Part shown: positions 27,173 to 35,781 of the stretch, in pieces
How the letters are laid out: the number at the start of each line of letters is the position of its first letter
How positions within the stretch are numbered: the stretch's first letter is position 1
Program-made: the position numbers and the translations under genes
Notes under the pieces: model-generated
What the model was told of the DNA's origin: nothing
Database searches by the model: none
The model's input: the letters and a program-made list of their open reading frames with translations, nothing else
NCBI RefSeq assembly: GCF_008123425.1
Contig: NZ_VSSS01000026.1
Coordinates: 61,730-125,729, forward strand
Length of the DNA stretch: 64,000 nucleotides
Reading direction: 5' to 3'
Origin: Bradyrhizobium rifense
GTDB lineage: Bacteria; Pseudomonadota; Alphaproteobacteria; Rhizobiales; Xanthobacteraceae

Positions 27173-28482
27173 TGCCGGCGGGCCTCGTCATCTCCGCGCC
27201 CGCCTCCGGCGTCGGCAAGACCACGCTGACGCTGGCGCTCGCGCGCGCCTGGCGCCATCGCGGATTGCGCGTGCAGTGTTTTAAGAGCGGCCCCGACTAC
27301 ATCGATCCCGCCTTCCATGCCGCCGCCACAGGCCGCGCCTCCGTCAACGTCGATAGCTGGGCAATGGACCGCGCCACGATCGAACATCTCGTCAGCCGTG
27401 GCACCGATGCCGACATCGTGCTCGCTGAGGGCTCGATGGGCCTGTTCGACGGCGTCGCGGCGCGCGGTGTTTCCGGCACGGGCGCTACCGCCGACATCGC
27501 GGAGATGCTGGGCTGGCCGGTGGTGCTCGTGATCGACCCCTCCGGACAGGCGCAGACCGCGGCGGCGATTGCCGCAGGGCTTCGTGACTATCGCGCCGGC
27601 GTGCGCCTCGCTGGCGTGGTGCTCAATCGCGTCGCGAGCCCCCGTCACGAGGACCTCGTGCGTCGCGCGCTGAGCGACATTGGTATTGCCGTGTTCGGCG
27701 CGCTGCCGCGTCATGCCGAGATCAGTCTGCCGAAGCGGCATCTCGGCCTGGTGCAGGCCGAAGAGCAGGCCGAGATCGGACAACTGATCGACGAGGCCGC
27801 GCGCTTTGTCTCAGAGCATGTCGATCTCGGTGCGGTGCTGCGAGCCGCAGCCGCGTGGTCAGTGCAACCAGCGGCGAACGGCCTGAACGTGACGCCGCCG
27901 GGGCAACGCATTGCACTCGCCCGCGATGCCGCGTTCTCCTTCGTCTATCCGCATATGCTGGAAGCCTGGCGCGCGGCGGGCGCGGAGATCTCGACATTCT
28001 CGCCCCTTGCGGATGAAGCGCCTGACGCAAGCGCCGACGTCTGCTGGTTGCCCGGCGGCTATCCCGAGCTTCATGCCGGCAAGATCGCCGCCAATGCGCG
28101 CTTCCGCGATGGCCTGCGCGCCTTCGCCGAGACACGACCCGTGCACGGCGAATGCGGGGGGTATATGGTGCTGGGAACGGCTTTGACCGATGCCGACGGT
28201 ATCAGTCACGAGATGACGGGCCTGCTCGGACTGGAGACGAGCTTTGCCAAGCGCCGCATGCATCTGGGCTATCGTCTCGTCGCGCTCGCTGCACCCATGC
28301 CGGGCCATCAGGTTGGTGCGCGGCTGCGCGGTCATGAATTCCACTATTCGACGATCGTCGTCCAGCCCGATACGCCGCTGGCGGTCGTGCACGATGCGAC
28401 AGGCTCCGTCATCGCCGAGACCGGATCGTGGCGCGGCCACGCCACCGGCACGTTCTTCCATCTGATCGCGGAGGACCGGTGA
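27172..28482 (+). CDS. cobB: Cobyrinic (hydrogenobyrinic) acid a,c-diamide synthase
   Basis: A glutamine amidotransferase that amidates the a and c carboxylates of hydrogenobyrinic acid before cobalt insertion. The 436-residue protein has the P-loop SAPASGVGKTTLTLAL, CFKSGPDYIDPAFH, LAEGSMGLFDG, and a C-terminal glutaminase domain with nucleophile in HGECGGYMVLG (about residue 326) and WRGHATGTFFHL near the end. The ATG at 27172 overlaps the cobM stop by one base; a GTG one codon earlier is an equally coupled alternative. Its stop overlaps the cobA GTG start by 4 bp. Confidence 0.94.
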   Translation: MPAGLVISAPASGVGKTTLTLALARAWRHRGLRVQCFKSGPDYIDPAFHAAATGRASVNVDSWAMDRATIEHLVSRGTDADIVLAEGSMGLFDGVAARGVSGTGATADIAEMLGWPVVLVIDPSGQAQTAAAIAAGLRDYRAGVRLAGVVLNRVASPRHEDLVRRALSDIGIAVFGALPRHAEISLPKRHLGLVQAEEQAEIGQLIDEAARFVSEHVDLGAVLRAAAAWSVQPAANGLNVTPPGQRIALARDAAFSFVYPHMLEAWRAAGAEISTFSPLADEAPDASADVCWLPGGYPELHAGKIAANARFRDGLRAFAETRPVHGECGGYMVLGTALTDADGISHEMTGLLGLETSFAKRRMHLGYRLVALAAPMPGHQVGARLRGHEFHYSTIVVQPDTPLAVVHDATGSVIAETGSWRGHATGTFFHLIAEDR

Positions 28483-29210
28483 GCGGCTTTGTCTCCTTTA
28501 TCTCCGCCGGTCCCGGCGATCCCGAGCTTCTCACGCTCAAGGGCGCCGCGCGGCTGCGTGAGGCCGACGTCGTGCTCTACGACGATCTTGCCTCGGGCGC
28601 GATCCTCGACCTGGCGCGCCCGGGCGCCAATCTCGTCGCGGTCGGGAAACGGGCAGGGCGGGCGTCAACGAAACAGCATCACGTCAACCGCCTGCTAATC
28701 GACTACGCCGCCACGGGGTCACGCGTCGTGCGGCTGAAGTCGGGCGATGCCGGCATTTTTGGTCGACTCGAGGAGGAGCTGGAGACGCTGCGCGAGGCCG
28801 GCATCGGCTACGAGATCGTTCCGGGCGTGACTTCGGCCTGCGTCGCCGCCGCGCAAGCCGGGATTCCCCTGACACGCCGGCATACCTCGCGCCGGGTGCA
28901 GTTCGTCACCGGGGCCGATGTCACCGGCGAGCTGCCGCAGAATTTGAACTGGGCGGCATTGGCCGATCCCGATGCGACGACCGTGGTTTATATGGGTCGG
29001 CGCACCTTTCCGGCGCTGGTCGCGAAGTTGGTCGAGCATGGTCTCTCAGCGAGCACTCCGGCGCTGTTCGCCGAATCGCTTGGCCGTACCGACGAGCGGC
29101 TGGTGCGCACCACCATTGCCGAGCTTGCCGAGCAGCTCGCGCGCGGCGGTGCTGCTTCCACGGCGGCCGTGATCATGTTCGGCGCGCTGGCGAAGGGCGG
29201 ATCGTCATGA
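28479..29210 (+). CDS. cobA: Uroporphyrinogen-III C-methyltransferase (SUMT)
   Basis: It methylates uroporphyrinogen III at C2 and C7 to precorrin-2, the committed entry to corrinoid synthesis. The 243-residue product contains ISAGPGDPELLTLKGAARL, VVLYDDLASGAILDLA, RLKSGDAGIFGRLEEE, PGVTSACVAAAQAGIPLT and VVYMGRRTF. It is a stand-alone SUMT without the CysG dehydrogenase/chelatase domain. A GTG start is assigned because it overlaps the cobB stop (GTGA), has GGAGGA upstream, and matches the family N-terminus. Its stop overlaps cobF by 4 bp. Confidence 0.94.
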   Translation: MSGFVSFISAGPGDPELLTLKGAARLREADVVLYDDLASGAILDLARPGANLVAVGKRAGRASTKQHHVNRLLIDYAATGSRVVRLKSGDAGIFGRLEEELETLREAGIGYEIVPGVTSACVAAAQAGIPLTRRHTSRRVQFVTGADVTGELPQNLNWAALADPDATTVVYMGRRTFPALVAKLVEHGLSASTPALFAESLGRTDERLVRTTIAELAEQLARGGAASTAAVIMFGALAKGGSS

Positions 29211-29956
29211 TGACGCTCTCCCTGATCGGCATCGGTTGCGGCGATCCCGGGCAGCTCACGCGCGCTGCGATCGACGCGATCAACGCCGCCGATCTCGTCC
29301 TGATCCCGCGCAAGGGGTCGGCAAAATCCGATCTTGCCGATCTCAGGCGGACGATCTGCGCCGATGTGCTCACCAACGCCAAGACGCGTATCGCCGAGTT
29401 CGATCTACCCGTGCGCGAGGCGGGTGAAGCCGATTACCGCAAGGGCGTGGACGATTGGCACGACGCTGTCGCCGCGACCTGGTCGCAGACGATCGCTGAT
29501 CATCTCGGCGGTGAGGGCAAGGTCGCGCTGCTGATCTGGGGCGATCCCTCGCTGTACGATTCCTCGCTGCGCATTGCGCGGCGGCTCAATCCGTTGCCCG
29601 ACATCGAGGTCGTGCCCGGCATCACCTCGATCCAGGCGCTGTGCGCGGCGCATGCGCTGCCGCTCAACGACATCGGCGAGCCGTTTCTGGTGACGACGGG
29701 ACGCCGCCTGCGCGAAGGCGGCTGGCCGGTGGGCGTCGATACGGTCGTTGTGATGCTCGACGGCGGTACGGCGTTCCAGTCGCTCGATCCGGAAGGCCTG
29801 CACATCTGGTGGGGCGCCTATCTCGGCATGGCCGATCAGATCATCATGTCCGGCGCGCTGGCCGAGGTCGGGGCGCGCATCGTCGCATCGCGACAGGCCG
29901 CGCGCGAGCGACACGGCTGGATCATGGACAGTTACATTCTCAAGCGCAGGCCGTAA
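29207..29956 (+). CDS. cobF: Precorrin-6A synthase (deacetylating)
   Basis: A C1-methyltransferase specific to the aerobic pathway, which also removes the extruded acetyl group as acetate. The 249-residue protein begins MMTLSLIGIGCGDPGQLT and has ADLVLIPRKGSAKSDLADLR, LIWGDPSLYDSSLRIARRL, PGITSIQALCAAH and WWGAYLGMADQI, matching CobF. A second in-frame ATG directly follows the first; either could be used. It precedes cobT by 10 bp. Confidence 0.94.
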   Translation: MMTLSLIGIGCGDPGQLTRAAIDAINAADLVLIPRKGSAKSDLADLRRTICADVLTNAKTRIAEFDLPVREAGEADYRKGVDDWHDAVAATWSQTIADHLGGEGKVALLIWGDPSLYDSSLRIARRLNPLPDIEVVPGITSIQALCAAHALPLNDIGEPFLVTTGRRLREGGWPVGVDTVVVMLDGGTAFQSLDPEGLHIWWGAYLGMADQIIMSGALAEVGARIVASRQAARERHGWIMDSYILKRRP

Positions 29957-29966
29957 GCGAGGCAGC

Positions 29967-31019
29967 ATGCTCCCTGATTGGGTTACTCAGAAATGCCCCG
30001 AGATCTCCGCCGCTCATCGCGAGGCCGCGATCGCGCGGCAGGCGCAACTGACAAAGCCGACCGGCGCGCTCGGCCGGCTCGAGCAGCTCGCGATCGAGCT
30101 TGCCGGCCTGCAGGAGACCGAACGCCCTCGCGCCGCACGCGTGCCGATCATCATCTTCGCCGGCGATCACGGCGTCGTCGCCCAGGGCGTGTCGGCCTAT
30201 CCGCAGGCCGTGACCATCGCGATGATGGCGAATTTTGCCTCCGGAGGTGCCGCGATCTCCGTGCTGGCGCGCGAGCTCGGCTCGACCCTCGAGGTGGTCG
30301 ATGCCGGCACGCTGGCCGAGGCGGCAATGCCGGGCATCGTCACGGACAAGCCGCGCCTTGGCACTCGCGATTTCAGCGTCGAGGCTGCGCTCACGCTCGC
30401 CGAGCTGGCATTCGCCTTCGAGGCCGGCCAGCGCGCCGTGGCGCGGGCGAAGGCCCATCAGCCTGATCTGCTGATCTTCGGCGAGATGGGCATCGGCAAC
30501 ACCACGGCCTCGGCGGCGATCGCCGCGAGCCTGCTCGGCATCGGCGCCGAGGACATCGCGGGCAGCGGTACCGGTGTCGATGCGGCGGGCCGTGCGCACA
30601 AGGCGCGCGTGATCGATGCGGCGATCGCGCGTCATGGCGTTGCGGGGGCAGCGCCCGAAAAGATCCTGTGCGCCGTGGGCGGCCTCGAGATCGCGGCGAT
30701 CTCCGGCGCGATCATCGCGGCTGCGCAGGCGCGCATTCCCGTGCTGATCGATGGCTTTATTGTCTCGGTTGCCGTGCTCGCGGCCGTGCGGCTGAACCCG
30801 TCGTGCCAGCCGTTCCTGTTGCCATCGCATCAATCGGCGGAGCAGGGGCATCGGCTGGTGCTGCGCGCGCTGAACGTGCAGCCGCTGATCAGCCTCGATC
30901 TCAGGCTCGGTGAGGGATCGGGCGCCGCAATCGCGCTGCCGCTGGTGCGATCGGCCTGTGCCCTTCACAACGACATGGCGACGTTCGCGCAGGCCAATGT
31001 GCCGGATCGGCCGTCCTAG
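29967..31019 (+). CDS. cobT: Nicotinate-nucleotide--dimethylbenzimidazole phosphoribosyltransferase
   Basis: It activates the lower ligand base made by BluB to alpha-ribazole phosphate. The 350-residue protein has TKPTGALGRLEQLAIELAG, IFAGDHGVVAQGVSAYP, GEMGIGNTTASAAI, GSGTGVDAAGRAHKARVID and QPFLLPSHQSAEQGH, with the catalytic-glutamate region LRLGEGSGAAIALPLV near residue 315. The name follows E. coli/Salmonella usage (CobU in P. denitrificans) and differs from the MIDAS cobaltochelatase subunit CobT. It is the last gene of the plus-strand operon. Its stop overlaps the convergent phosphatase gene by 4 bp. Confidence 0.95.
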   Translation: MLPDWVTQKCPEISAAHREAAIARQAQLTKPTGALGRLEQLAIELAGLQETERPRAARVPIIIFAGDHGVVAQGVSAYPQAVTIAMMANFASGGAAISVLARELGSTLEVVDAGTLAEAAMPGIVTDKPRLGTRDFSVEAALTLAELAFAFEAGQRAVARAKAHQPDLLIFGEMGIGNTTASAAIAASLLGIGAEDIAGSGTGVDAAGRAHKARVIDAAIARHGVAGAAPEKILCAVGGLEIAAISGAIIAAAQARIPVLIDGFIVSVAVLAAVRLNPSCQPFLLPSHQSAEQGHRLVLRALNVQPLISLDLRLGEGSGAAIALPLVRSACALHNDMATFAQANVPDRPS

Positions 31020-31588
31020 GCCGCGCGCTGATTGACCGACACGACGCGCCAGCCTGTCGCGAGCCGATCAATCCGGGTCAGCGACAGCGGATTGATCACG
31101 AAGCGCAAGGCCGCTTGCGGCGTCAGATCCAGCGCGATGCAGAGCGCGGCACGGATCGTGCCGGAATGCACGACGAGCGTCGCGTGACCTGCGCCGATCC
31201 GCGCGAGACCCAGCCGGACGCGCGCGACCTGATCTTCAAAGCTCTCGCCGCCCGGCGGCCGTCCGCGCGCCGGATCGCTCCAGAATTGCGCATAGGCCTC
31301 GCCGCCGCGAGCAGCGAGCTCGTCATGCCGCCGGCCGGTCCAGTCGCCAAAATCCTGCTCGCCGAATTCGGGCACCAATTCGGGCTCAAGCCCCAGCGCG
31401 CGCGCCGTCTCGACCGTGCGTCGCACCGGGCTGGCATAGCTCGCTGCATCCCGCGGCAGCAGCCGACGCAACGCCTCCAGCTGCGCGCGATCGGTGAGAT
31501 CGGCTGGCGCGTCGGCGGCGTGGATCGTCCCTTTGACGCCGTCGACCGGCGCATGCCGGATCAACCAGAGGAAGGTCTCACCTTCCAT
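31016..31588 (-). CDS. Histidine phosphatase family protein, probable alpha-ribazole phosphatase
   Basis: This 190-residue protein of the phosphoglycerate-mutase-like family has the N-terminal catalytic histidine in LIRHAPVDG (RHA rather than the usual RHG), the acidic GEQDFGDWTGRRHDEL, and the second histidine in VVHSGTIRAAL. Next to cobT, it probably removes phosphate from alpha-ribazole phosphate or adenosylcobalamin phosphate, the CobC role of enteric bacteria. The function is inferred from context. The start at 31588 has GGAG 6 bp upstream; an upstream ATG at 31621 has no comparable site. It is divergent from the TonB-receptor promoter region. Confidence 0.8.
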   Translation of the reverse strand: MEGETFLWLIRHAPVDGVKGTIHAADAPADLTDRAQLEALRRLLPRDAASYASPVRRTVETARALGLEPELVPEFGEQDFGDWTGRRHDELAARGGEAYAQFWSDPARGRPPGGESFEDQVARVRLGLARIGAGHATLVVHSGTIRAALCIALDLTPQAALRFVINPLSLTRIDRLATGWRVVSVNQRAA

Positions 31589-31640
31589 GCAGATCTCCAA
31601 AGAAGTTGGTCGCTGTGGCAATAACGCCGCAGCTTGTACA

Positions 31641-31670
31641 TTGACTCTGTCTTGATCGTAACCCTAGATG
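31641..31670 (+). promoter_or_regulatory. Candidate promoter for the B12-regulated TonB receptor
   Basis: TTGACT (31641-31646) and TAGATG (31665-31670) are separated by 18 bp. Initiation would fall near 31677, at the beginning of the cobalamin riboswitch. Matches are moderate and were found by eye. Confidence 0.4.
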
Positions 31671-31674
31671 ACTT

Positions 31675-31856
31675 TGACGGTTTCCCCGAGAGGGGATGAA
31701 AAGGGAATGCGGTGCGGGGATGTTGTCCCCAATGCCGCGGCTGCCCCCGCAACTGTAAGCGGTGAATCCTTCGTCAGAAGCCACTGGGTCCTCGGTCCCG
31801 GGAAGGCGACGAAGTGGTCACGACCCGCGAGCCAGGAGACCTGCCGTCAGCCGTGG
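31675..31856 (+). promoter_or_regulatory. Cobalamin riboswitch upstream of TonB-dependent receptor
   Basis: A second cobalamin aptamer with the conserved blocks in order: GACGGTTTCC, AAAAGGGAATGCGGTGCGG (about 31699-31717), GCTGCCCCCGCAACTGTAAGCGG (about 31740-31762), GAAGCCACTGGG (about 31777-31788), GGGAAGGCG, and the B12 box GCCAGGAGACCTGCC (31831-31845). The rest of the 391-bp gene-free stretch (31589-31979) holds a candidate promoter before it and a hairpin leader after it. High cobalamin is expected to shut off the receptor. Confidence 0.94.
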
Positions 31857-31927
31857 TCACACGCGAAGATGTCGGTCGGGGAGTACAGACATTCGGCTTC
31901 GTCGGAAGGCTTATCAGCCGGAAGATG

Positions 31928-31973
31928 GGACCTTGGTTCGCGGTGACGTGCCACTGACGTCACACCGAGGTCC
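31928..31973 (+). promoter_or_regulatory. Hairpin over the ribosome binding site of the TonB-receptor gene
   Basis: GGACCTTGG (31928-31936) pairs with CCGAGGTCC (31965-31973, one G-U). Inside it GTGACGT (31943-31949) pairs perfectly with ACGTCAC (31957-31963). The 3' outer arm contains GAGG (31967-31970), the likely ribosome binding site for the GTG at 31980. This is a plausible translational expression platform for the riboswitch just upstream. Folding energy and competing antiterminator pairing were not computed. Confidence 0.55.
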
Positions 31974-31979
31974 AAGACC

Positions 31980-34334
31980 GTGTCTTCCATCCATATTGTA
32001 CGACCACGCCGTTTCCTGCTGGCGTCCGCCGCGCTCACGCCTTTTGTCGCTATCGACATGCCAGCTGCCTTGGCGCAGCAGGCGCGCGAACCCCTGCCTG
32101 CGGTGGAGGTCTCGCCGCCGCAATCCCGCAAGCAGGCCAAGCCAGCCGGCCGGGACGCGGCAAGCGCACGCCGCACGGCAGCGCGCAGGGCCGCCGCGGC
32201 AGCGGCCGCGCCAAAACCGGTCGTGCCGAACGCTGCGGCGCCGACTCCGCTCAACAGCAACGCGGTCGCCGAAAGCGCCTCGCGCCTCGGCCTGACCGTG
32301 CGCGAGACGCCCGCAACTGTCGAGGTGATCTCCGCTGAGACCATCCGCGAGCAAGGCTACCGCACCGTCTCCGACGTGGCGCAAGGAGCCGTTGGCGTCA
32401 CCGCCGGCGACAATCCGGCCGAGCCGTCGGCATTCTCGATGCGCGGCTTCACCAACAGCCAGATCAACACGCTTTACAACGGCATCAAGATCGGCCCACA
32501 GAACACGACCTCGCGGATCATGGACACGGCCAATCTCGAAGCCGTGGAAATCCTGAAAGGCCCGGCCTCGCTGATCTCGGGCGAAGGCGCCGCCGGCGGG
32601 GCGATCAACTTCGTCACCAAGCAGCCGCACACCGGGGCGATCCGGAACGAAGCGGACTTTTCCTGGGACTCGCTCAATTCGTTCCGCGCGCATTACGGCT
32701 CCGGCGGCAGCACCAATGTCGAGGGCCTCGATTACCGCTTCGACGTCAGCCGCTCCACGCTCAACGGCTTTGCCGACGACACCAACACCAAAACGCTCGA
32801 CGTCTCCGGCCAGCTCAACTACCGCATCTCCGACAGCCTCAAGGTCTGGGGCGCGATCGAGTACCGCGAGGACCGCTCCAAGGCCTATTGGGGCGCGCCA
32901 CTGGTGCCGGTGGCCTTCAGCGGCTCGCATGCGACGGCCGGCATTGTCTCGGGCACCTATGTCGCCTCCAACAATTCGAATCTCGGGCCGATCACCATCG
33001 ACGACCGAACCTTCAACACCAATTACAACGTGCTCGACAATCGCAACGTGGCGCAGGAGGTCTGGCTGCGCGGCGGCTTCGAGTTGAAGCTTGCTCCCGA
33101 CCTGACGCTGAAGAGCCAGGCCTATGCCTACGGCGCGGAGCGCTCGTGGTTCAACAACGAGGTCGAGGCATTCAACGCCGCGACGAACTTGGTGGATCGC
33201 AGCCGCTTCTATGTCGCGCACAGCCAGCGCCTGGTCGGCAACATCACCGACCTGACCTGGGATGCGAACATCGCAGGCTTCGATAATCGCCTCGTCACGA
33301 CGCTGTCGTCGAGCTACCTCGACTTCGTCAGGCCGGGTGCCGCCAACTTTCCAGGCGATTCCGTTGATCTCGTTGATCCCAACCGCGGCTTCTACGGCCT
33401 GCTGACGACCAAGCAGCAGACCGCGCGTATCGACAATGAGGCTCTGTCGTTCGAGGACCGGCTGAAGCTCACGCGGACCTTCTCGCTGATTGGCGGCCTG
33501 CGCGTCGAACATATCGGGCTCGACCGCAACTCGACCGACGTCAGCGGTCTGGAGAACGCGAATTTCCCCTTCTCGAAATCCTGGGCGCCTGTCACCGGAC
33601 GCATCGGCTACACTTGGGAGGCCGTTCCGGGCCTGACCTTCTTCAGTCAATACGCCACCGGCGCGGACGTCTCGGCCAACAATATCTTCCTGCTTGCTCC
33701 GACCCAGAACCTGGACCTGACGACCGCGCGCACCTACGAGACTGGCGTCAAGCATGTGCTCTGGGACAACAGGGCGGAGTGGTCGTTCTCGGCCTACGAT
33801 ATCGTGCGCACGAATGTCTATGCGGCGGCCGGCGGCATGACGCTCAACATCGCGGGACGGCAGGAATCCAAGGGTGTCGAGCTTGCCGGATCGATCCGCC
33901 CGATCGAGCCTTTGCGTCTCTGGGGCAACATCGCCTATGTCGATGCGCGCTATGCCGATTATGATTTCGTCGGCGGCTCGTTCTCCGGCAACACACCGCC
34001 GAACGTGCCGCGCATCGTCGCCAATGCCGGCGCGTCCTGGCGCTTCTTCACGCCGTGGCCTGTCGAGGTCGGCATCACCGGCCGCCATGTCGGCGACCGC
34101 TACAACAGTGACGCCAACACCGTGACCATGAATGCCTACACCGTCGGCGATGTCTACGCCTTCGTCGATATCCCCAAGACGGTGTTCAATGCGGTCGACC
34201 AGGCCCGCGTAACCTTCCGGGTGCGCAACTTCACCGACAAGCGCTACGCGATCTGGGGCGATCCGTTCTATCCCGACCAGATCCTGCTGGGCGCGCCGCG
34301 GACCTACGAGATCTCCGCAGCGTTCAAATGGTAG
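31980..34334 (+). CDS. TonB-dependent outer-membrane receptor under cobalamin riboswitch control
   Basis: This 784-residue receptor has a signal peptide ending near Ala-Leu-Ala, a TonB-box-like LPAVEVSPP, and an Ala/Pro/Lys/Arg-rich linker (about residues 45-90). A plug domain follows (RETPATVEVISAETIREQG; SAFSMRGF; NLEAVEILKGPASLISGEGAAGG; INFVTKQP), then a beta-barrel to the terminal FKW. Plug motifs resemble ferric-siderophore receptors (FhuA/FecA-like) more than classical BtuB. The cobalamin riboswitch argues for a corrinoid, cobalt chelate or B12-linked substrate. The GTG start is supported by a GAGG site within the regulatory hairpin. The PepSY membrane gene follows 12 bp downstream and probably belongs to the same transcript. 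Confidence 0.88.
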   Translation: MSSIHIVRPRRFLLASAALTPFVAIDMPAALAQQAREPLPAVEVSPPQSRKQAKPAGRDAASARRTAARRAAAAAAAPKPVVPNAAAPTPLNSNAVAESASRLGLTVRETPATVEVISAETIREQGYRTVSDVAQGAVGVTAGDNPAEPSAFSMRGFTNSQINTLYNGIKIGPQNTTSRIMDTANLEAVEILKGPASLISGEGAAGGAINFVTKQPHTGAIRNEADFSWDSLNSFRAHYGSGGSTNVEGLDYRFDVSRSTLNGFADDTNTKTLDVSGQLNYRISDSLKVWGAIEYREDRSKAYWGAPLVPVAFSGSHATAGIVSGTYVASNNSNLGPITIDDRTFNTNYNVLDNRNVAQEVWLRGGFELKLAPDLTLKSQAYAYGAERSWFNNEVEAFNAATNLVDRSRFYVAHSQRLVGNITDLTWDANIAGFDNRLVTTLSSSYLDFVRPGAANFPGDSVDLVDPNRGFYGLLTTKQQTARIDNEALSFEDRLKLTRTFSLIGGLRVEHIGLDRNSTDVSGLENANFPFSKSWAPVTGRIGYTWEAVPGLTFFSQYATGADVSANNIFLLAPTQNLDLTTARTYETGVKHVLWDNRAEWSFSAYDIVRTNVYAAAGGMTLNIAGRQESKGVELAGSIRPIEPLRLWGNIAYVDARYADYDFVGGSFSGNTPPNVPRIVANAGASWRFFTPWPVEVGITGRHVGDRYNSDANTVTMNAYTVGDVYAFVDIPKTVFNAVDQARVTFRVRNFTDKRYAIWGDPFYPDQILLGAPRTYEISAAFKW

Positions 34335-34346
34335 GGCGCTGACCAT

Positions 34347-35780
34347 ATGATGGGCGCGATCATCCTGTTGCACCGCTGGCTCGGGATCGCGTTCTGCCTC
34401 CTGTTCGCAATGTGGTTCGCGAGTGGAATCGTGATGCACTTCGTTCCGTTTCCGTCGATGACGGAAACGGAACGCTTTGGTGGGCTCGCGCCGGTGGAGC
34501 GCACGCAGGCGGTCGTGGTGGTCGCGGACGCAATCGCCGCCAGCAGGATCACGGACGCCACGCGCGTTCGCCTGATCCAGCGCAGCGACGGGCCGGTCTA
34601 TGTGGTGTCGGGTCCATCGCATGTGCGGGCGGTCCATGCGTCAGATGGGGCCGACGCATCGGTGGAGTTTCCCGATGTCGCGCTCGCTATTGCGCAAGGT
34701 TATGCTCGCCAACGCGGGCTCAATGCCGCAAACGCCACGATCGTCGCGCGCGCGGATTATGATCAATGGAGCGTTCCCAACGGCTTTGATCGACATCGGC
34801 CCCTGTTTCGTGTCGCGCTTGGCGATGCGGCCGGAACAGAGCTCTATGTCTCGTCGCGCACCGGCGAAATTGTGCTGGATACAATCCGCAGCGAGCGGAG
34901 ATGGAATTGGGCCGGCAGCGTTCTGCACTGGATCTATCCGACGGTTCTCAGGAGCAACTGGTCGATGTGGGACCAGGTCGTCTCGACACTATCGCTGGTG
35001 GCCTTGATCTCTGCGGTGCTGGGGGCGGTGCTTGGGATCATCAGGATCAGGATTCGAGGAGGCCTTATCTCATCGCCTTATCGCGGCTGGCACGCCCTGC
35101 ACCACATCATCGGTCTCGTTTCGACCGCTTTCGTGCTGACCTGGATTTTCAGCGGCTGGCTCTCGATGGATCACGGCCGGCTGTTTTCGCGTGGGCAATT
35201 GACCCCGACCGAGGCGGCCGCGACGAATGCCGTGCCGGACTGGCGCGCGGCTCCATCCCTCGATCAACAGTCCTTACCGTCCTCGGTCCGCGAGGTCGAA
35301 TGGTTTGCCTTCAACGGCTGTGTCTTTCGGCGCGACCGGACCGGCCTTAACAGCCAGACCTTGACCGGAGCGGGAGAGCCCGCCCGCGACCGGCAGATGG
35401 CGTTCCTGGATGAGCAGGACGTTCTCAGCCTGACGACGCGTCTGGCGGCGGGTTGCGGCGCAGCGTCTGTGGTCGCCGATAACGATGACTATCCCGCTCG
35501 GTCCATCGTTCCCGGCACGCCGGTCTACCGCGTCCGCTGCGGCGATCTCTGGTTCGACATCGACGGCGCCGACGGCAGTGTGTTGCAACGGCTGGATGCT
35601 TCGCGGCGGGCCTATCGCTGGTTCTACAGCGCGCTGCACACGCTCGATTTCCCTGCCCTGATGGCGCATCCGCGCCTGCGCGATGTCCTGATCGTCGGGC
35701 TTTGCGCGCTTGGCCTGGTGTTCTCCGTCACCGGCATCGTGATCGGCTGGCGGCGTTTGCGGGCGACCTTCGTAACGTGA
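34347..35780 (+). CDS. PepSY-domain integral membrane protein (FoxB-like reductase family)
   Basis: This 477-residue inner-membrane protein has the PepSY-TM architecture. Its first helix contains LLHRWLGIAFCLLFAMWF. A periplasmic PepSY-like stretch follows (ELYVSSRTGEIVLD). Helices lie near residues 210-232 and 252-272, with the His-rich GWHALHHIIG, and near 450-468. Some members that neighbour siderophore receptors act as ferrisiderophore reductases using heme held by membrane histidines. Here the upstream partner is a cobalamin-riboswitch-controlled receptor, so reductive release of a metal or corrinoid is an attractive but untested role. It starts 12 bp after the receptor. The amidase gene converges on it with a 1-bp gap. 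Confidence 0.82.
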   Translation: MMGAIILLHRWLGIAFCLLFAMWFASGIVMHFVPFPSMTETERFGGLAPVERTQAVVVVADAIAASRITDATRVRLIQRSDGPVYVVSGPSHVRAVHASDGADASVEFPDVALAIAQGYARQRGLNAANATIVARADYDQWSVPNGFDRHRPLFRVALGDAAGTELYVSSRTGEIVLDTIRSERRWNWAGSVLHWIYPTVLRSNWSMWDQVVSTLSLVALISAVLGAVLGIIRIRIRGGLISSPYRGWHALHHIIGLVSTAFVLTWIFSGWLSMDHGRLFSRGQLTPTEAAATNAVPDWRAAPSLDQQSLPSSVREVEWFAFNGCVFRRDRTGLNSQTLTGAGEPARDRQMAFLDEQDVLSLTTRLAAGCGAASVVADNDDYPARSIVPGTPVYRVRCGDLWFDIDGADGSVLQRLDASRRAYRWFYSALHTLDFPALMAHPRLRDVLIVGLCALGLVFSVTGIVIGWRRLRATFVT

Positions 35781-35781
35781 A

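Noticed and set aside
31914..34637. Minus-strand open frame (about 907 codons) antisense to the TonB receptor and riboswitch leader
   Set aside because: It crosses a conserved riboswitch and a clear TonB-receptor gene, lacks any domain, and has the typical composition of an antisense shadow.
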